Shown here: positions 23,293 to 32,774 of the stretch, in pieces
How the letters are laid out: every line of letters begins with the position of its first letter
How positions within the stretch are numbered: the stretch's first letter is position 1
The notes under the pieces: model-generated
Told to the model about the DNA's origin: nothing
Database searches by the model: none
What the model saw: the letters and a program-made list of their open reading frames with translations, nothing else
Position numbers and translations under genes: made by a program
Assembly: GCA_013822855.1 (NCBI GenBank)
Contig: PNLE01000019.1
Location: 1-35,268 of the forward strand
From: Planctomyces sp.
GTDB lineage: Bacteria; Planctomycetota; Planctomycetia; Planctomycetales; Planctomycetaceae
Reading direction: 5' to 3'
DNA length: 35,268 nt

Positions 23293-26200
23293 TCAGAATC
23301 CCGCCCCCATCAGCGGACTGATCATGGTCGGAGACGTCTTGCGGTTGCCCAGTTTCGGTTCGATCGAGATGGCGACTCCCGGATTGTTCTTGCTGGCGTC
23401 GTAGCTGGCACCCACGTGGACAAGGAACGATTCGCCGACGCGGGTGATCGTGAGCGACTGCCCCCGGTTCTGCCCTTCGCCGACGTCGTACGCAGTGCCG
23501 GCAGTGGAAATCCACTTGGGACTCATCTGGTAGCTGTAGCTGGCGGTGAGGATCTGGCTGAGCAGCGCCCCACCGTCGACCTGGCGGAAGCCGACATAGG
23601 CGCTGCCTCGCACGCTCCGCTGGGTCAGGACGCCCAGGTTGAAGATCTTCTGTCCGTCGTCGAAGAAGTCGAGCAGCGTGCTGGCATGCAGGCTCGTCCG
23701 GTCGCCGACATACCAGGCGTAGCGGGCGCTGAACAGGCCGAAGGATTCGCCGAAGTTGTCCCGCGCGGAATCGGGATAGTAGTTGACCCCCAGATCGAGC
23801 GTCATCCAATCCTTGATGCGGAGCCGCTCGGGCGGGCCGACTTTCGTCTGCAGGCGATGCGACCAGTTGAGCGCCAGCATCTGCTGGTCGTCGACCAGTT
23901 CATGATAGGGATCGGTCACTCCCGTGCCCGCTCCCGAACGGACGGCGTAGTTGCGGGGTTCGAAGACGTTGGGCAGGGTGCCGCCGAAGGTGTTGACCAC
24001 CAACCGCTCGCGGAAGCGTTCCTGCGAGTTGTCGTCGAACTCGTTCCACTGGGGGATCTCGCTCAAGCTGCGGCTGCTGGCGGCGTAGCCGTAGTCGGCA
24101 CCCAGAACCATCCGGTGGGCCAGGCCGTTCAGGTTGTAGAGATCGCTCTGCACATAAGGATAGACCTTCCACATCTGCACGCTGCCGCGAAGACCGGCCC
24201 GGCCATAGAAGCGGTCGATGGAGTCGTTGTTGAAACTGTCGCTCCAGAACGCGGCTTCACCCATCGCATAAGGGGTGAAATTGAACTGCCCCAACTGGAA
24301 CGGCATTTCGACCGAGTGGCGGGTCATCGCCACGAGACCGCTCGCATCGGTGTAGTAGGGCAGGGGAGTGAAGAGATCGTTGGGATCGGGGGGCGGAGCG
24401 GCGTTGTCGAGCTGCGCGTAGCCCGCCGAAGTGTGCGAACTGTAGCTCAAGAGGTTCGACAGCAGCGGAGTCCCGAGGACATACAGGTCGCCGCGGGGAA
24501 GCCACTGGGTCGTGTATTCGAAGTCGTTGACACTCGGCCGACCCCAGATCGACCACGCCAACTGGTCGTAGCGCTGGGTCATCCCCAGATACATTTCGAG
24601 ATCTTTGCCGGTGTCGAACTGTTGTTCGTAATACTGCTCCCGGAAGTTTCGGTCGCTGGCCCAACCGGCTTCGGCTTGGATCTCGATGCCGTTGAGAAGT
24701 TGATGGCGGTGCCGGGCGTCGATGATCCCGCGGTTGTCGTTCGGAAAGGTCAGATCGCGGCGGCCCAGGCCCAGGTTGTCCAGACCGTGGTCGTTGACAT
24801 AGGCGGCAAGACCATTGCCGAAGAACGAGTTTCCGTAGCCGTCGACACCCCGGTAGGTGCCGTCGGTGGCGAGGAACGGCCCGCGATCGGAGAGATAGTC
24901 GGCTTCGAGAGTCCAGCGGGTGTCGGCGGGCTTTTGCAGTCCGAAGAGTTGAAAGGCATCCCATCGCGAACGGAACTGCGATCCGAAGATCGAGTCCTGG
25001 CTGAATGTCAGACTTTGGATCGGGATGTTGGGGTCTTCCGCCGGACCGGAGATGACCGGGGCGTAAAGGAGCGGCACACTGCCGAATACGAATGTGTTGT
25101 TTTGGGCGGTGATCCAGGTCGTCGTGTCGTTTTTGAGCATCCCGGTTTGCGGATCGACCGTCGGCTGCGACCATGGCGACCATGTCCGCTGGTCGACGAA
25201 GATGTCGCTCGATTGGATCCTGTAGACCGGTTCGCCCAACTGGCTCGTGGTGACATAGGCGTTGCGGGCCTGGAAGGTGTCGCGGGAAAGTTGGCGGATC
25301 GACTCGGCCCGGACGCGAACGGTCAGTCCGTGCTGATCCGGAAGCAGACTCTTGAGTTCCGCATCGAGGATCAGCGCGCGATCCTCGCGGGCGTCGTAGA
25401 AGGCGCGGGAGGCCCGGACGACGTTCTCGCCCTGGCGGATGATAATGTTCCCCTCGAGGTAGACCTGATAGGGCGTGTCGCCGGTCTGCAAAGATTCGGT
25501 CGAGAACTCGCCGTTCCCCAGGGCAGTCGTCCAGATGACCGCGTTGTCGGCGGAGAGATCCACGACCCCCACGCGTTCAACCCCATCGACGATAATCGTC
25601 ACGCCCCCCGTGAGTTGCACCACCTGTTCGGGAGGCAGGGTGTTCTCGTTGCGGAAGCTGCGGACATCGAAGGGGAGGGCACTGCGCGGGAAGACACGCA
25701 CTCGTCGCATCGCGGCGGGTGGGGGTGTCCCCACGCCTGGTGATATCTGACCGGGAGAAAATTGGCCTGGTGAAATCTGGCCGGGCGGCGCCTGGCCGGG
25801 GAACATGTCCGCTTGTGGCGAAACATTGAATGTCGACCCTCCCGGCGGCAGTACCAGTGGCGGCGGATCGACGGTCAGTTGGGTCTGGAGCAATTCGCTG
25901 CGGGCCAGCATCGACTCGGGGCTTCCCGCCTGACGCTGTTTGAGGCCGCGCAGATAGAACGCATCCCGCGGTGCGGGGGAGTCGCTGATGCGTCCTCGAA
26001 CACTCAGATCAACGCCTGAAGTGGTGGTGAGTTTGAGGAGCTTGGTGGAGTCGGTGCGGTGCCCAGAGTCGGAAATCTCCTGGACATTCCCTTCCAGCCA
26101 GATCGTCAATCGATCTTCGACCGTATGGGAATCGATGTCGGCACTCTCCACCCAGACGACCATCTTGTCGCCCTTCCAAGTGGTCGGCCCCTGCTTAACC

Positions 26201-26406
26201 ACACAGTTGCCACGGAAGAGACCGATGTGTTCGCGACCCTGCTCCCATTCCTGCAGCCAGTCGGCGGAGAGACTGATCGAATCATGGGACAGCGAAGTTC
26301 GAGCCAAGAGGCGCGCTCCGCCTCCGACACTCGTCACTGCGATGAGCAGTCCGACGAGTCCCAGAGAGACCCACATCGTCGTTCGATGGTAGCCCTTCAC
26401 GGGCAC
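23293..26406 (-). CDS. lptD: LptD/OstA-like outer-membrane assembly protein
   Basis: This large exported protein has 1037 residues (E. coli LptD has about 784). In the Lpt system LptD forms the outer-membrane pore that inserts lipopolysaccharide. An N-terminal hydrophobic segment (MWVSLGLVGLLIAVTSVGG) is the export signal; the Met at residue 11 is an alternative start. Two OstA-like beta-jellyroll stretches are visible: LFRGNCVVKQG...LTIWLEGNV (about 63-108) and VYLEGNIIIRQGENVVRA (316-333), followed by the typical RAFYDAREDRALILDAEL. A proline-rich linker with PGQISPGQFSPGQ repeats lies at about 203-224. The second half is a long beta-barrel with many alternating aromatic strands and DxR/YxY patterns. 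Only one Cys is present, so the E. coli LptD disulfides are missing. No other lpt genes are nearby. It is divergent from ruvX. A planctomycete outer membrane explains its presence; the exact substrate is not shown. Confidence 0.8.
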   Translation of the reverse strand: MPVKGYHRTTMWVSLGLVGLLIAVTSVGGGARLLARTSLSHDSISLSADWLQEWEQGREHIGLFRGNCVVKQGPTTWKGDKMVVWVESADIDSHTVEDRLTIWLEGNVQEISDSGHRTDSTKLLKLTTTSGVDLSVRGRISDSPAPRDAFYLRGLKQRQAGSPESMLARSELLQTQLTVDPPPLVLPPGGSTFNVSPQADMFPGQAPPGQISPGQFSPGQISPGVGTPPPAAMRRVRVFPRSALPFDVRSFRNENTLPPEQVVQLTGGVTIIVDGVERVGVVDLSADNAVIWTTALGNGEFSTESLQTGDTPYQVYLEGNIIIRQGENVVRASRAFYDAREDRALILDAELKSLLPDQHGLTVRVRAESIRQLSRDTFQARNAYVTTSQLGEPVYRIQSSDIFVDQRTWSPWSQPTVDPQTGMLKNDTTTWITAQNNTFVFGSVPLLYAPVISGPAEDPNIPIQSLTFSQDSIFGSQFRSRWDAFQLFGLQKPADTRWTLEADYLSDRGPFLATDGTYRGVDGYGNSFFGNGLAAYVNDHGLDNLGLGRRDLTFPNDNRGIIDARHRHQLLNGIEIQAEAGWASDRNFREQYYEQQFDTGKDLEMYLGMTQRYDQLAWSIWGRPSVNDFEYTTQWLPRGDLYVLGTPLLSNLLSYSSHTSAGYAQLDNAAPPPDPNDLFTPLPYYTDASGLVAMTRHSVEMPFQLGQFNFTPYAMGEAAFWSDSFNNDSIDRFYGRAGLRGSVQMWKVYPYVQSDLYNLNGLAHRMVLGADYGYAASSRSLSEIPQWNEFDDNSQERFRERLVVNTFGGTLPNVFEPRNYAVRSGAGTGVTDPYHELVDDQQMLALNWSHRLQTKVGPPERLRIKDWMTLDLGVNYYPDSARDNFGESFGLFSARYAWYVGDRTSLHASTLLDFFDDGQKIFNLGVLTQRSVRGSAYVGFRQVDGGALLSQILTASYSYQMSPKWISTAGTAYDVGEGQNRGQSLTITRVGESFLVHVGASYDASKNNPGVAISIEPKLGNRKTSPTMISPLMGAGF

Positions 26407-26742
26407 TCCTGTGTTGTCACATCCATCCTGGATGCGTCACCGAAAGAACTCGGCGATGACTGGCAAGAGCTGCCAATCGATAACCTTCCTTGGAAATCGC
26501 GCAGGAAATCACTTCCATCTCGAAGGGCTTCCCCTCAAGATTTGGCAATCCGGCAGCGTCGGGGAGTATATGTCTGGGCAGGAAAATGGGTCAATCTGGG
26601 TTCCCGGTTCGAAAAGTCACCCCTTCGGCAAAGCCAATCACGTCGCAAGTTGAGACAATTTCAATACTTGCGGCACACCACCAGAAGTTCAACGGGTCAT
26701 CAATTCGCTCGACTCCCAGCCCGCTTCGAGGTTCATTCCCTC
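26407..26742. other. Divergent intergenic region between the LptD-like gene and ruvX
   Basis: This 336-bp region should carry promoters for both divergent genes. The ruvX frame is open through it to 26059, but the encoded residues do not resemble the family. No strong hairpin, terminator or repeat was noticed. Confidence 0.35.
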
Positions 26743-27342
26743 ATGTCAGACGGCCCGTCCGACTCCATGAATTCGTCTGCGACGGCACGTTCCCTCCCCG
26801 TGGATGACTTTCCTCGGGCGGGGTGCCTGTTGGGTGTGGACTACGGGCAGAAGCGGATCGGCCTGGCGGTGACGACCTCCGAACAATCGATGGCACTGCC
26901 GCTGGATGTCTACCTGCGGCGGAATGAACAATTCGACGGAATCTGGCTGAAGACACTTTGCGAAGACTATCGCATCGCGGGCCTCGTCGTGGGTCTGCCG
27001 CTTCACACCAGCGGTTCGGAAAGCGAACTTTCGGCGGAAGCCCGCCAGTTCGGCGCCTGGCTGGCGAAGCTGACCCGACTCCCCCTCCGCTATTGGGACG
27101 AGCGATATACCTCGGTCTCCGCCGAACTGCTTCTATGGCAGGATGGCATCCACAAGCGGCCGGGTTCATCAGCGGCCGGAGCGAAATCGTCGAAGAAGCC
27201 CGGCTCGCCACAGAGCCGGCAGAGGAAAAAAGAGTCGCCCAGTCCGGTCGACAAACTGGCCGCGAAAATAATCCTCGAAGCCTTCCTCGCCGCACCGGAT
27301 CGCAACCAATGGACACCACTTCAAGAACCTGTGAGTCCATAA
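26743..27342 (+). CDS. ruvX: RuvX/YqgF family Holliday junction resolvase-like nuclease
   Basis: This is an RNase H-fold protein of the YqgF/RuvX family, which is widely conserved and linked to pre-16S rRNA processing and proposed Holliday-junction resolution. It has 199 residues from the ATG at 26743; E. coli YqgF has about 138. The conserved motifs are LGVDYGQKRIGLAVT (Asp33), VVGLPLHTSGSES, YWDERYTSVSAE (Asp119, Glu120) and PVDKLAAKIILEAF (Asp170). All acidic active-site positions are therefore present. Between the DERYTS motif and the last Asp lies an insert of about 30 residues rich in Lys, Arg, Ser and Pro. A second in-frame ATG at 26767 is possible; neither has a strong ribosome binding site. 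The N-terminal 25 residues are not part of the domain. The family call is firm, and the physiological role follows from the family. Confidence 0.9.
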   Translation: MSDGPSDSMNSSATARSLPVDDFPRAGCLLGVDYGQKRIGLAVTTSEQSMALPLDVYLRRNEQFDGIWLKTLCEDYRIAGLVVGLPLHTSGSESELSAEARQFGAWLAKLTRLPLRYWDERYTSVSAELLLWQDGIHKRPGSSAAGAKSSKKPGSPQSRQRKKESPSPVDKLAAKIILEAFLAAPDRNQWTPLQEPVSP

Positions 27343-27442
27343 CCACCTGTCGCATGTGGTTCCAGAGTCGCCACCAATTCATTTCACGTGGCGACTTTTG
27401 CCCACAGAGTTCCGATTAAGTGAGCCGGAGAGAGGTCAAGGA

Positions 27443-28729
27443 CTAGGCCAAGGCGGGGATCGCCTGGCGGCCCGAGTTCTGGCTGAAGCGGCTGTCGAGA
27501 GCATCCTCGGAACCGGTTTCACCCAAGACCCGGGCGACATGCTGCTCACCGACGCCCATGGAGAGGGTCATTCCGTTGCCGCCGATTCCGGTGAGGATCT
27601 CGACATGCGGCTCGGCGGCGGTCTCGAACCACAGCTTCGTCGGATGTTTGAGATAGACACCGAACCACCGCTCGGCGATCTCCAGATCCGGCGCGACCAT
27701 GATCGTCCGCAAGTAGTCCATGATCAGTTGATCGATGATCTGCGTATTGAATGGCGAAATCGGCCCGAAGGGTTCTTCCGGCGGGTTGTACTCGTGCGAG
27801 TCGCCGATCGTCAGTTCGCCACGACCATTCTGCGAGGCCATGACATGGATGCCGTAAGTATCCATGAGCGGCGTTTCGCGGGCGACGCGGGCCTTCAAGG
27901 CCGCCAGCGTCGGGCAGCCTGCGAACGAGGTGTAATGCCGCAGCGTCAATCCGCCCGCCAAGTGCGGCCCGATCTTCCAGCCATCCGTCTGGGCGGCTGT
28001 CCGCAGCATCTGCAACTTGCAGGGGAACATCCCCTGTCGCGTCAAAATCTCGGGATAAAGAATCTGCGTCTCATCACCGGCGCAGACCCAGATCCGGCTG
28101 GCCGTCCATTCGCCGGCGGAGGTGACCACCCGGTGGCCGTCGATCCCGCGGACCATCTGGCCGAATTCGAAGCGGACACCCCAGGCCTTCTGAAGATATC
28201 CGGGCAGCGTCGCAATCACTTCCCGCGGATCGACGGCAGCCTCATGGCGACTGTAGAGCGAGAGCTTCAACCCCTGGGGATTGACGGCCTGTGAATGACG
28301 AAGTGTCTCGGCGGCGTTGATCAGTTCCAGATCATAACCCTGCTCGACGGCCTGCGCGTGGAACTCCGTGAGAACCTGGGCCTCGTCTTCGTGGTGGGCC
28401 ACATGCAGCGAACCACCCGCATGGTGCCAGATCCCTGCGTTTTTCAGCAGCTCCAGCCAGATCTCCCGGCTGCGAAGACCAAGATTCATGTTGGCGCCGA
28501 GCGTCTGACCGATCGGCCAGATCATCCCGAAGTTCCGCACCGAGGCACCCAGCGCGCGGGCATGCCGCTCGACCACCAGCACCTTGCGCCCACGCCGGGC
28601 GAGGGCATAAGCATGAGCCAGGCCCAGCACTCCCGCGCCCACCACCAGATCATCAAACTGAGGACGAGTTCCCGCCGGGACGGGTGATGAGTTCGACACG
28701 GGATTCGATTCCTCTTCCGAACGCGGCAT
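27443..28729 (-). CDS. FAD-dependent oxidoreductase of the TIGR03364 type
   Basis: This is a DAO-superfamily flavoenzyme (428 residues from the ATG at 28729) that probably oxidises an amine or amino acid-like substrate. The dinucleotide-binding motif DLVVGAGVLGLAHAYALARRG begins near residue 27, with Glu54 at the end of the second strand (VLVVERH). GASVRNFGMIWPIGQT follows, the pattern I associate with TIGR03364. Members of that family are described as neighbours of proposed phosphonatase-like enzymes and sometimes of phosphonate transporters. The C-terminal part ends with ILTGIGGNGMTLSMGVGE, the second FAD-contacting motif. No phosphonatase or phosphonate transport gene lies in this window, so the substrate is open. 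The frame is open upstream to 28933, but that sequence is not family-like. It is divergent from the ABC permease gene. Confidence 0.82.
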   Translation of the reverse strand: MPRSEEESNPVSNSSPVPAGTRPQFDDLVVGAGVLGLAHAYALARRGRKVLVVERHARALGASVRNFGMIWPIGQTLGANMNLGLRSREIWLELLKNAGIWHHAGGSLHVAHHEDEAQVLTEFHAQAVEQGYDLELINAAETLRHSQAVNPQGLKLSLYSRHEAAVDPREVIATLPGYLQKAWGVRFEFGQMVRGIDGHRVVTSAGEWTASRIWVCAGDETQILYPEILTRQGMFPCKLQMLRTAAQTDGWKIGPHLAGGLTLRHYTSFAGCPTLAALKARVARETPLMDTYGIHVMASQNGRGELTIGDSHEYNPPEEPFGPISPFNTQIIDQLIMDYLRTIMVAPDLEIAERWFGVYLKHPTKLWFETAAEPHVEILTGIGGNGMTLSMGVGEQHVARVLGETGSEDALDSRFSQNSGRQAIPALA

Positions 28730-29032
28730 GTCAAGAATCACAAGTTTACTCGCAAAATCGATGTTTGAAATAGGAACATGATGCAGTGGCCTGCGGGAAC
28801 CGGCCCGATTCCGAACAAGGCAATCCATTTCGCCAATGGTAATTCGATCATTGGAATTGATCATTGACGAAACGCGCAGTTCGATTGACCGACAGCAAAT
28901 TTTCCCAGCTCGACTTCCGCTGAAAGGGGGCAACGACTCGACAAAGCGCAGAAAATCTCAGAGTTCCGTACGATCAACTGGTCACTTCGACTTCGAAGAT
29001 CACCCCCGATTTTTCCACCGACCGAGGTTTTC
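28730..29032. other. Divergent intergenic region with a tandem direct repeat
   Basis: About 300 bp separate the FAD oxidoreductase and permease genes. AATTCGATCATTG (28841-28853) and AATTGATCATTG (28855-28866) are near-identical direct repeats spaced one base apart, which could form an operator with two half-sites on one face. No clear promoter boxes were recognised. Confidence 0.4.
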
Positions 29033-32000
29033 ATGAGCTCGACAGGAGCGGCTTCGCTCACCAATTCCCGTCTTGTGCGGTCGAGCCTGGCGCACTATTG
29101 GCGGACATCACTCGCCGTCTGGCTGGGTGTGATCGCAGCTGCAGCGGTTGTCACCGGGGCGTTGCTGGTCGGCGATTCGATGCGCGGCAGCCTGCGGGCG
29201 ATGACACTCCGCCGGTTGGGACAAGTCGACGCCGTCATCACGGGGCCGCGATTTGTTCGTGAGGAACTGGCCGCACGGCTGGAGCGGGAACTCGCCTCCC
29301 AATCTCTGAGCGTCGCTCCGGCACTCCTCTTGAGAGGTGGTGTGGAGCGCCAAGGTTCTGTTGACGTCAACACCAGTGCCGCCAACTCTGTTGTCTCCAA
29401 ACTCGAGACAACCACCCGCCGCGCGGGCAACGTCATGGCCTATGGTGTCGATGAGCGGCTCTGGTCATGGCTCACTCTCCCCGAGCCGAACCGGCCCGGA
29501 TCTTCTCCGTCAGCATCCATAGCTCCCCCCGCCGCCCGTGAAGCTGTCATCACAAAAGCCTTGGCAGAAGCGCTCGAAGCGAAGGCAGGCGACACCATCA
29601 CCCTCTGGATCGAGCTTCCGTCGGCGGTTCCGCGCGACACCCTTTTGGGGCAAAAGGACAACGACTCCCAAGAGGTAACGCTCACTGTCCGGGAGGTGCT
29701 TCCGGACGACGTCACCGCTGCCCACTTCGGGCTGGCACCAAGCCAGCTCGATCCGATGAGTCTGTTCGTCAATTTGCGGACGCTCCAAAGCGACCTCAAC
29801 CTGGCGGAAGTTCGGCCCACCCGCCGCGATCCGAAAGGATCTCCCGCACGCATTAACGCCCTCTTCTTCCATCAATCACTGGCCGCCCCTCAGGAAACCA
29901 TCCTCGCTGGCGACGCCTCCCGCGGGACGGTCGATGTCGCGCTGCGAAAAGCCTTGACGCTGGCTGACCTCCAGTTGCGTGTCATCCCCGATCGGGCAGT
30001 CCAAGGGATCTCGATCGACAGCGAGCGGATGCTGCTCGAAGAACCGCTGGCCAGCGCCATCACGCAGGCGGCGGATGAACTGAAGACCGCCTCGTCTCCC
30101 GTGATGGTCTACCTCGCCAACTCGATCAAGAAGGTCGGCGGGACACCACTCGAGTATGCGATGTATTCGACCGTCGCCGGGATCGACACGGCCACGTTGA
30201 AGCCCCCCTTCGGCCCGTTCCCGATTCTCCCGCCGGAAGAGGGGCCAGCTCCCTCCTCACTGCGACCTTCCACACTGAAACTTTCCAATCGCGGCGTGAT
30301 GATCAATGACTATCTCGCCGCCGATCTCGGGGCCAAGATGGGCGATGAACTTGAGCTCACATGGCACAAGGTGGGGGCCCATGGCGAGCTTCCCGAGGAG
30401 ACGGGCAAGTTTCGAGTGGAAGCCATCACCAAGTTGGAGGGCCCCGCCGCCGACCAAGCCCTAACGCCCGAGGTGAAGGGAATCACCGATGTCGATTCGC
30501 TCTCAGATTGGGATCAGCCCTTCCCGATGAAACTCGACCTCGTGACGACCCGTGACGACGAATACTGGGACAAGTACAAAGCGCTGCCGAAACTCTTCCT
30601 GCCACTCGCGACGGCCGAGGAACTCTGGCCAAGCCGTTACGGGACGTTGACCTCGATTCGCCTCGCGCCGCCGGAAGGCCGAATGATCGAGGAGTTCACC
30701 GCGGAACTCGAACAAGGCATCATCCGCCAGCTCGACCTGAGCGAGGCCGGGTTGTCGCTCCAACCGCTCAAGGCGTACGGCCTGCGGGCCGCTGCCGGTG
30801 CGACCGACTTCAGCGGGCTGTTCGTGGGGTTCAGTTTCTTCCTGATCCTGGCGGCTCTCATCCTGATCAGCCTGCTTTTCCGGTTGGGGGTCGAACAGCG
30901 GACCCGCGATCTGGGTCTGTTGGCGGCGGCGGGTTTCCCGCCCATCTCGATCCGCTGGCTGCTCTTATGTGAAGGCTTCTGGCTGGCCTCGTTGGGAGCG
31001 GTCTTCGGGGTGCTGCTGGGGATCTTCTACGCGCGGGTGATGATCCACGGCCTCACGAATTGGTGGCGGGGTGCGATCCAGACCACCGCCATCGACCTTT
31101 ACATCACACCCACCAGCCTAGCCGTCGGCGCATTGATCGCGATTGCCGGTGCGATGGTCAGCGTCTGGTGGGCTCTGCGGGACCTCCGACATTTCGAAAT
31201 CCGCGACCTCCTGGCCGGTCAGACGAGCCTGCCGGAAGATCAACCCGCCCGCTTTCGATGGTCACGCTTCAAGGCGATTATCACCGGAGTGATGGCCACG
31301 CTCCTGGTCGCGGCGCTGACGTTCCAACTGGTGCCAACCAAAGAGGCGTTCGGCGGGCTCTCGTGGCCGATTGTCGGCTTCTTCGTCTCCGGGATGCTTC
31401 TCTTGACCACCTCGCTCTTCGCGCTCGGGGCCTGGCTGGACCGGCCGCTCGCCAGTTCGCTCTCCGGTGGTGGCTGGCATGCGACGGCCCGCCTGGCAAC
31501 GCGCAACGTGACGCGCGCCCGTCGACGAAGTGTTCTCACCGTGGGAATGATCGCCTCCGCCACCTTCGTCATCACCACTGTCGCTGCCGGTCAAAGAAAC
31601 CCCGCCGATCGACCCGAGAAGTTCAGCGGGAACGGCGGCTTCACACTGGTGGGAGAATCGGCCAGTCCCATCCTCTACGACCTCAACACCGAGGAAGGCC
31701 GCAAGTCGCTTCAGCTCACGCCGCCAGCCGGTTCACTCGAGGCAGATCTGCTCGCACGGACCAAGGTCTTCCAGTTCCGCATGAAGCCCGGCGAGGACGC
31801 GAGTTGCGTGAACCTCTTCCAGACGACAGCCCCCACAATTCTCGGCGTGCCCCACAGCTTCATCGAAAGGGGTGGCTTCAAGTTCGCCGGCATGTCGGCG
31901 AGCCATCCCTGGGAACTCCTCGATACGCCGGGGACCAACGGTACGATCCCCGTCTTTGGCGATGTCAACACGCTGATGTACAGCCTCAAGAAAGGCGTGG

Positions 32001-32662
32001 GGGCCACGCTCCCCGCTCCCGAAGCCGCCAACAACGCACCTGCTCTTCAGGTGACCGGGATGCTCGATGGTTCGGTCCTGCAAGGAGTGCTCCTCATGTC
32101 GGAGGCCAACTTCCTTCGCCTCTATCCCGAGCAGAAAGGCTACCAGTACTTCCTGATGGAGTTGCCGCCCGCCGACTCGAAACAGGCGATCGATTTCTTC
32201 GAGTCACGGCTTTCGGAATATGGTCTCGATCTGGAACCGGTCGGAGTTCGCATCGCACGCTTCCTTGCGGTGCAGAACACTTATCTCGCCGCCTTTCAGG
32301 CGCTTGGGGGGCTGGGTTTACTCCTGGGCACGATCGGCCTGGCGACCGTCATGCTGAGGAATGTCTGGGAGCGGCAATCGGAGCTTTCCCTGATGCGAGC
32401 GATCGGTTTCGGCCATCGTCAGATCACCCTGATGATCCTCTGCGAGAACGCCGTGCTGCTCCTGTGGGGCCTCTTCTTCGGGACGGCATCGGCCCTGGTC
32501 TCGATGCTGCCGCAACTTCTCTCGACCGGGGCCGATGTCCCCTGGCTGACAGGGGCCGTGTGGTTGGGCGTGGTCTTCGCGACGGGCATGCTCTCCGCCC
32601 TCGCGGCCGTCCGGCTGGCGATCCGAACACCGTTGTTAATGCGGGGGTTGGCGGGCGGCTGA
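29033..32662 (+). CDS. Large ABC transporter permease with two FtsX-like domains
   Basis: This is a 1209-residue inner-membrane permease of the FtsX/MacB/LolC type. The N-terminal helix (about 26-48, WLGVIAAAAVVTGALLVGDS) precedes a large periplasmic domain to about 590. A first FtsX cluster of three helices follows (about 598-713), then two further helices (about 742-800) and another near 840-858. A second periplasmic domain and a final FtsX cluster of three helices (about 1083-1195) complete the roughly ten-helix plan seen in other large planctomycete and bacterial permeases. TTRRAG and similar loop motifs are not diagnostic. No ATPase gene lies next to it in the window; the partner may be upstream or elsewhere. 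These permeases usually move lipoproteins or hydrophobic molecules from the inner membrane, but the substrate is unknown. The ATG at 29033 begins the conserved sequence. Confidence 0.88.
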   Translation: MSSTGAASLTNSRLVRSSLAHYWRTSLAVWLGVIAAAAVVTGALLVGDSMRGSLRAMTLRRLGQVDAVITGPRFVREELAARLERELASQSLSVAPALLLRGGVERQGSVDVNTSAANSVVSKLETTTRRAGNVMAYGVDERLWSWLTLPEPNRPGSSPSASIAPPAAREAVITKALAEALEAKAGDTITLWIELPSAVPRDTLLGQKDNDSQEVTLTVREVLPDDVTAAHFGLAPSQLDPMSLFVNLRTLQSDLNLAEVRPTRRDPKGSPARINALFFHQSLAAPQETILAGDASRGTVDVALRKALTLADLQLRVIPDRAVQGISIDSERMLLEEPLASAITQAADELKTASSPVMVYLANSIKKVGGTPLEYAMYSTVAGIDTATLKPPFGPFPILPPEEGPAPSSLRPSTLKLSNRGVMINDYLAADLGAKMGDELELTWHKVGAHGELPEETGKFRVEAITKLEGPAADQALTPEVKGITDVDSLSDWDQPFPMKLDLVTTRDDEYWDKYKALPKLFLPLATAEELWPSRYGTLTSIRLAPPEGRMIEEFTAELEQGIIRQLDLSEAGLSLQPLKAYGLRAAAGATDFSGLFVGFSFFLILAALILISLLFRLGVEQRTRDLGLLAAAGFPPISIRWLLLCEGFWLASLGAVFGVLLGIFYARVMIHGLTNWWRGAIQTTAIDLYITPTSLAVGALIAIAGAMVSVWWALRDLRHFEIRDLLAGQTSLPEDQPARFRWSRFKAIITGVMATLLVAALTFQLVPTKEAFGGLSWPIVGFFVSGMLLLTTSLFALGAWLDRPLASSLSGGGWHATARLATRNVTRARRRSVLTVGMIASATFVITTVAAGQRNPADRPEKFSGNGGFTLVGESASPILYDLNTEEGRKSLQLTPPAGSLEADLLARTKVFQFRMKPGEDASCVNLFQTTAPTILGVPHSFIERGGFKFAGMSASHPWELLDTPGTNGTIPVFGDVNTLMYSLKKGVGATLPAPEAANNAPALQVTGMLDGSVLQGVLLMSEANFLRLYPEQKGYQYFLMELPPADSKQAIDFFESRLSEYGLDLEPVGVRIARFLAVQNTYLAAFQALGGLGLLLGTIGLATVMLRNVWERQSELSLMRAIGFGHRQITLMILCENAVLLLWGLFFGTASALVSMLPQLLSTGADVPWLTGAVWLGVVFATGMLSALAAVRLAIRTPLLMRGLAGG

Positions 32663-32774
32663 GATTGGTATTCTGAGTTCGATACTGACTCCCGAGTGAC
32701 TAAAAGCGGTTCCCCCATCGTCATGGCCGTGGTAGTGTGGAGAGGTCGAATTCGAGCTTTCGGGAGATGCCGTG

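Noticed and set aside
23416-25743. A 775-codon open frame on the plus strand, antisense to the LptD-like gene
   Set aside because: The minus strand encodes a recognisable OstA/LptD-type protein with an export signal. The antisense product is rich in Val, Glu, Asp, Arg and His with no domain, as expected from codon bias mirrored on the other strand.
26407-26742. Upstream extension of the RuvX frame
   Set aside because: The extra residues are not similar to the family and include no domain; the ATG at 26743 or 26767 gives a complete protein.
31060-32676. A 538-codon frame on the same strand as the ABC permease but shifted
   Set aside because: It is Arg/Pro-rich without membrane segments and overlaps the helices of the permease; a frame shadow.
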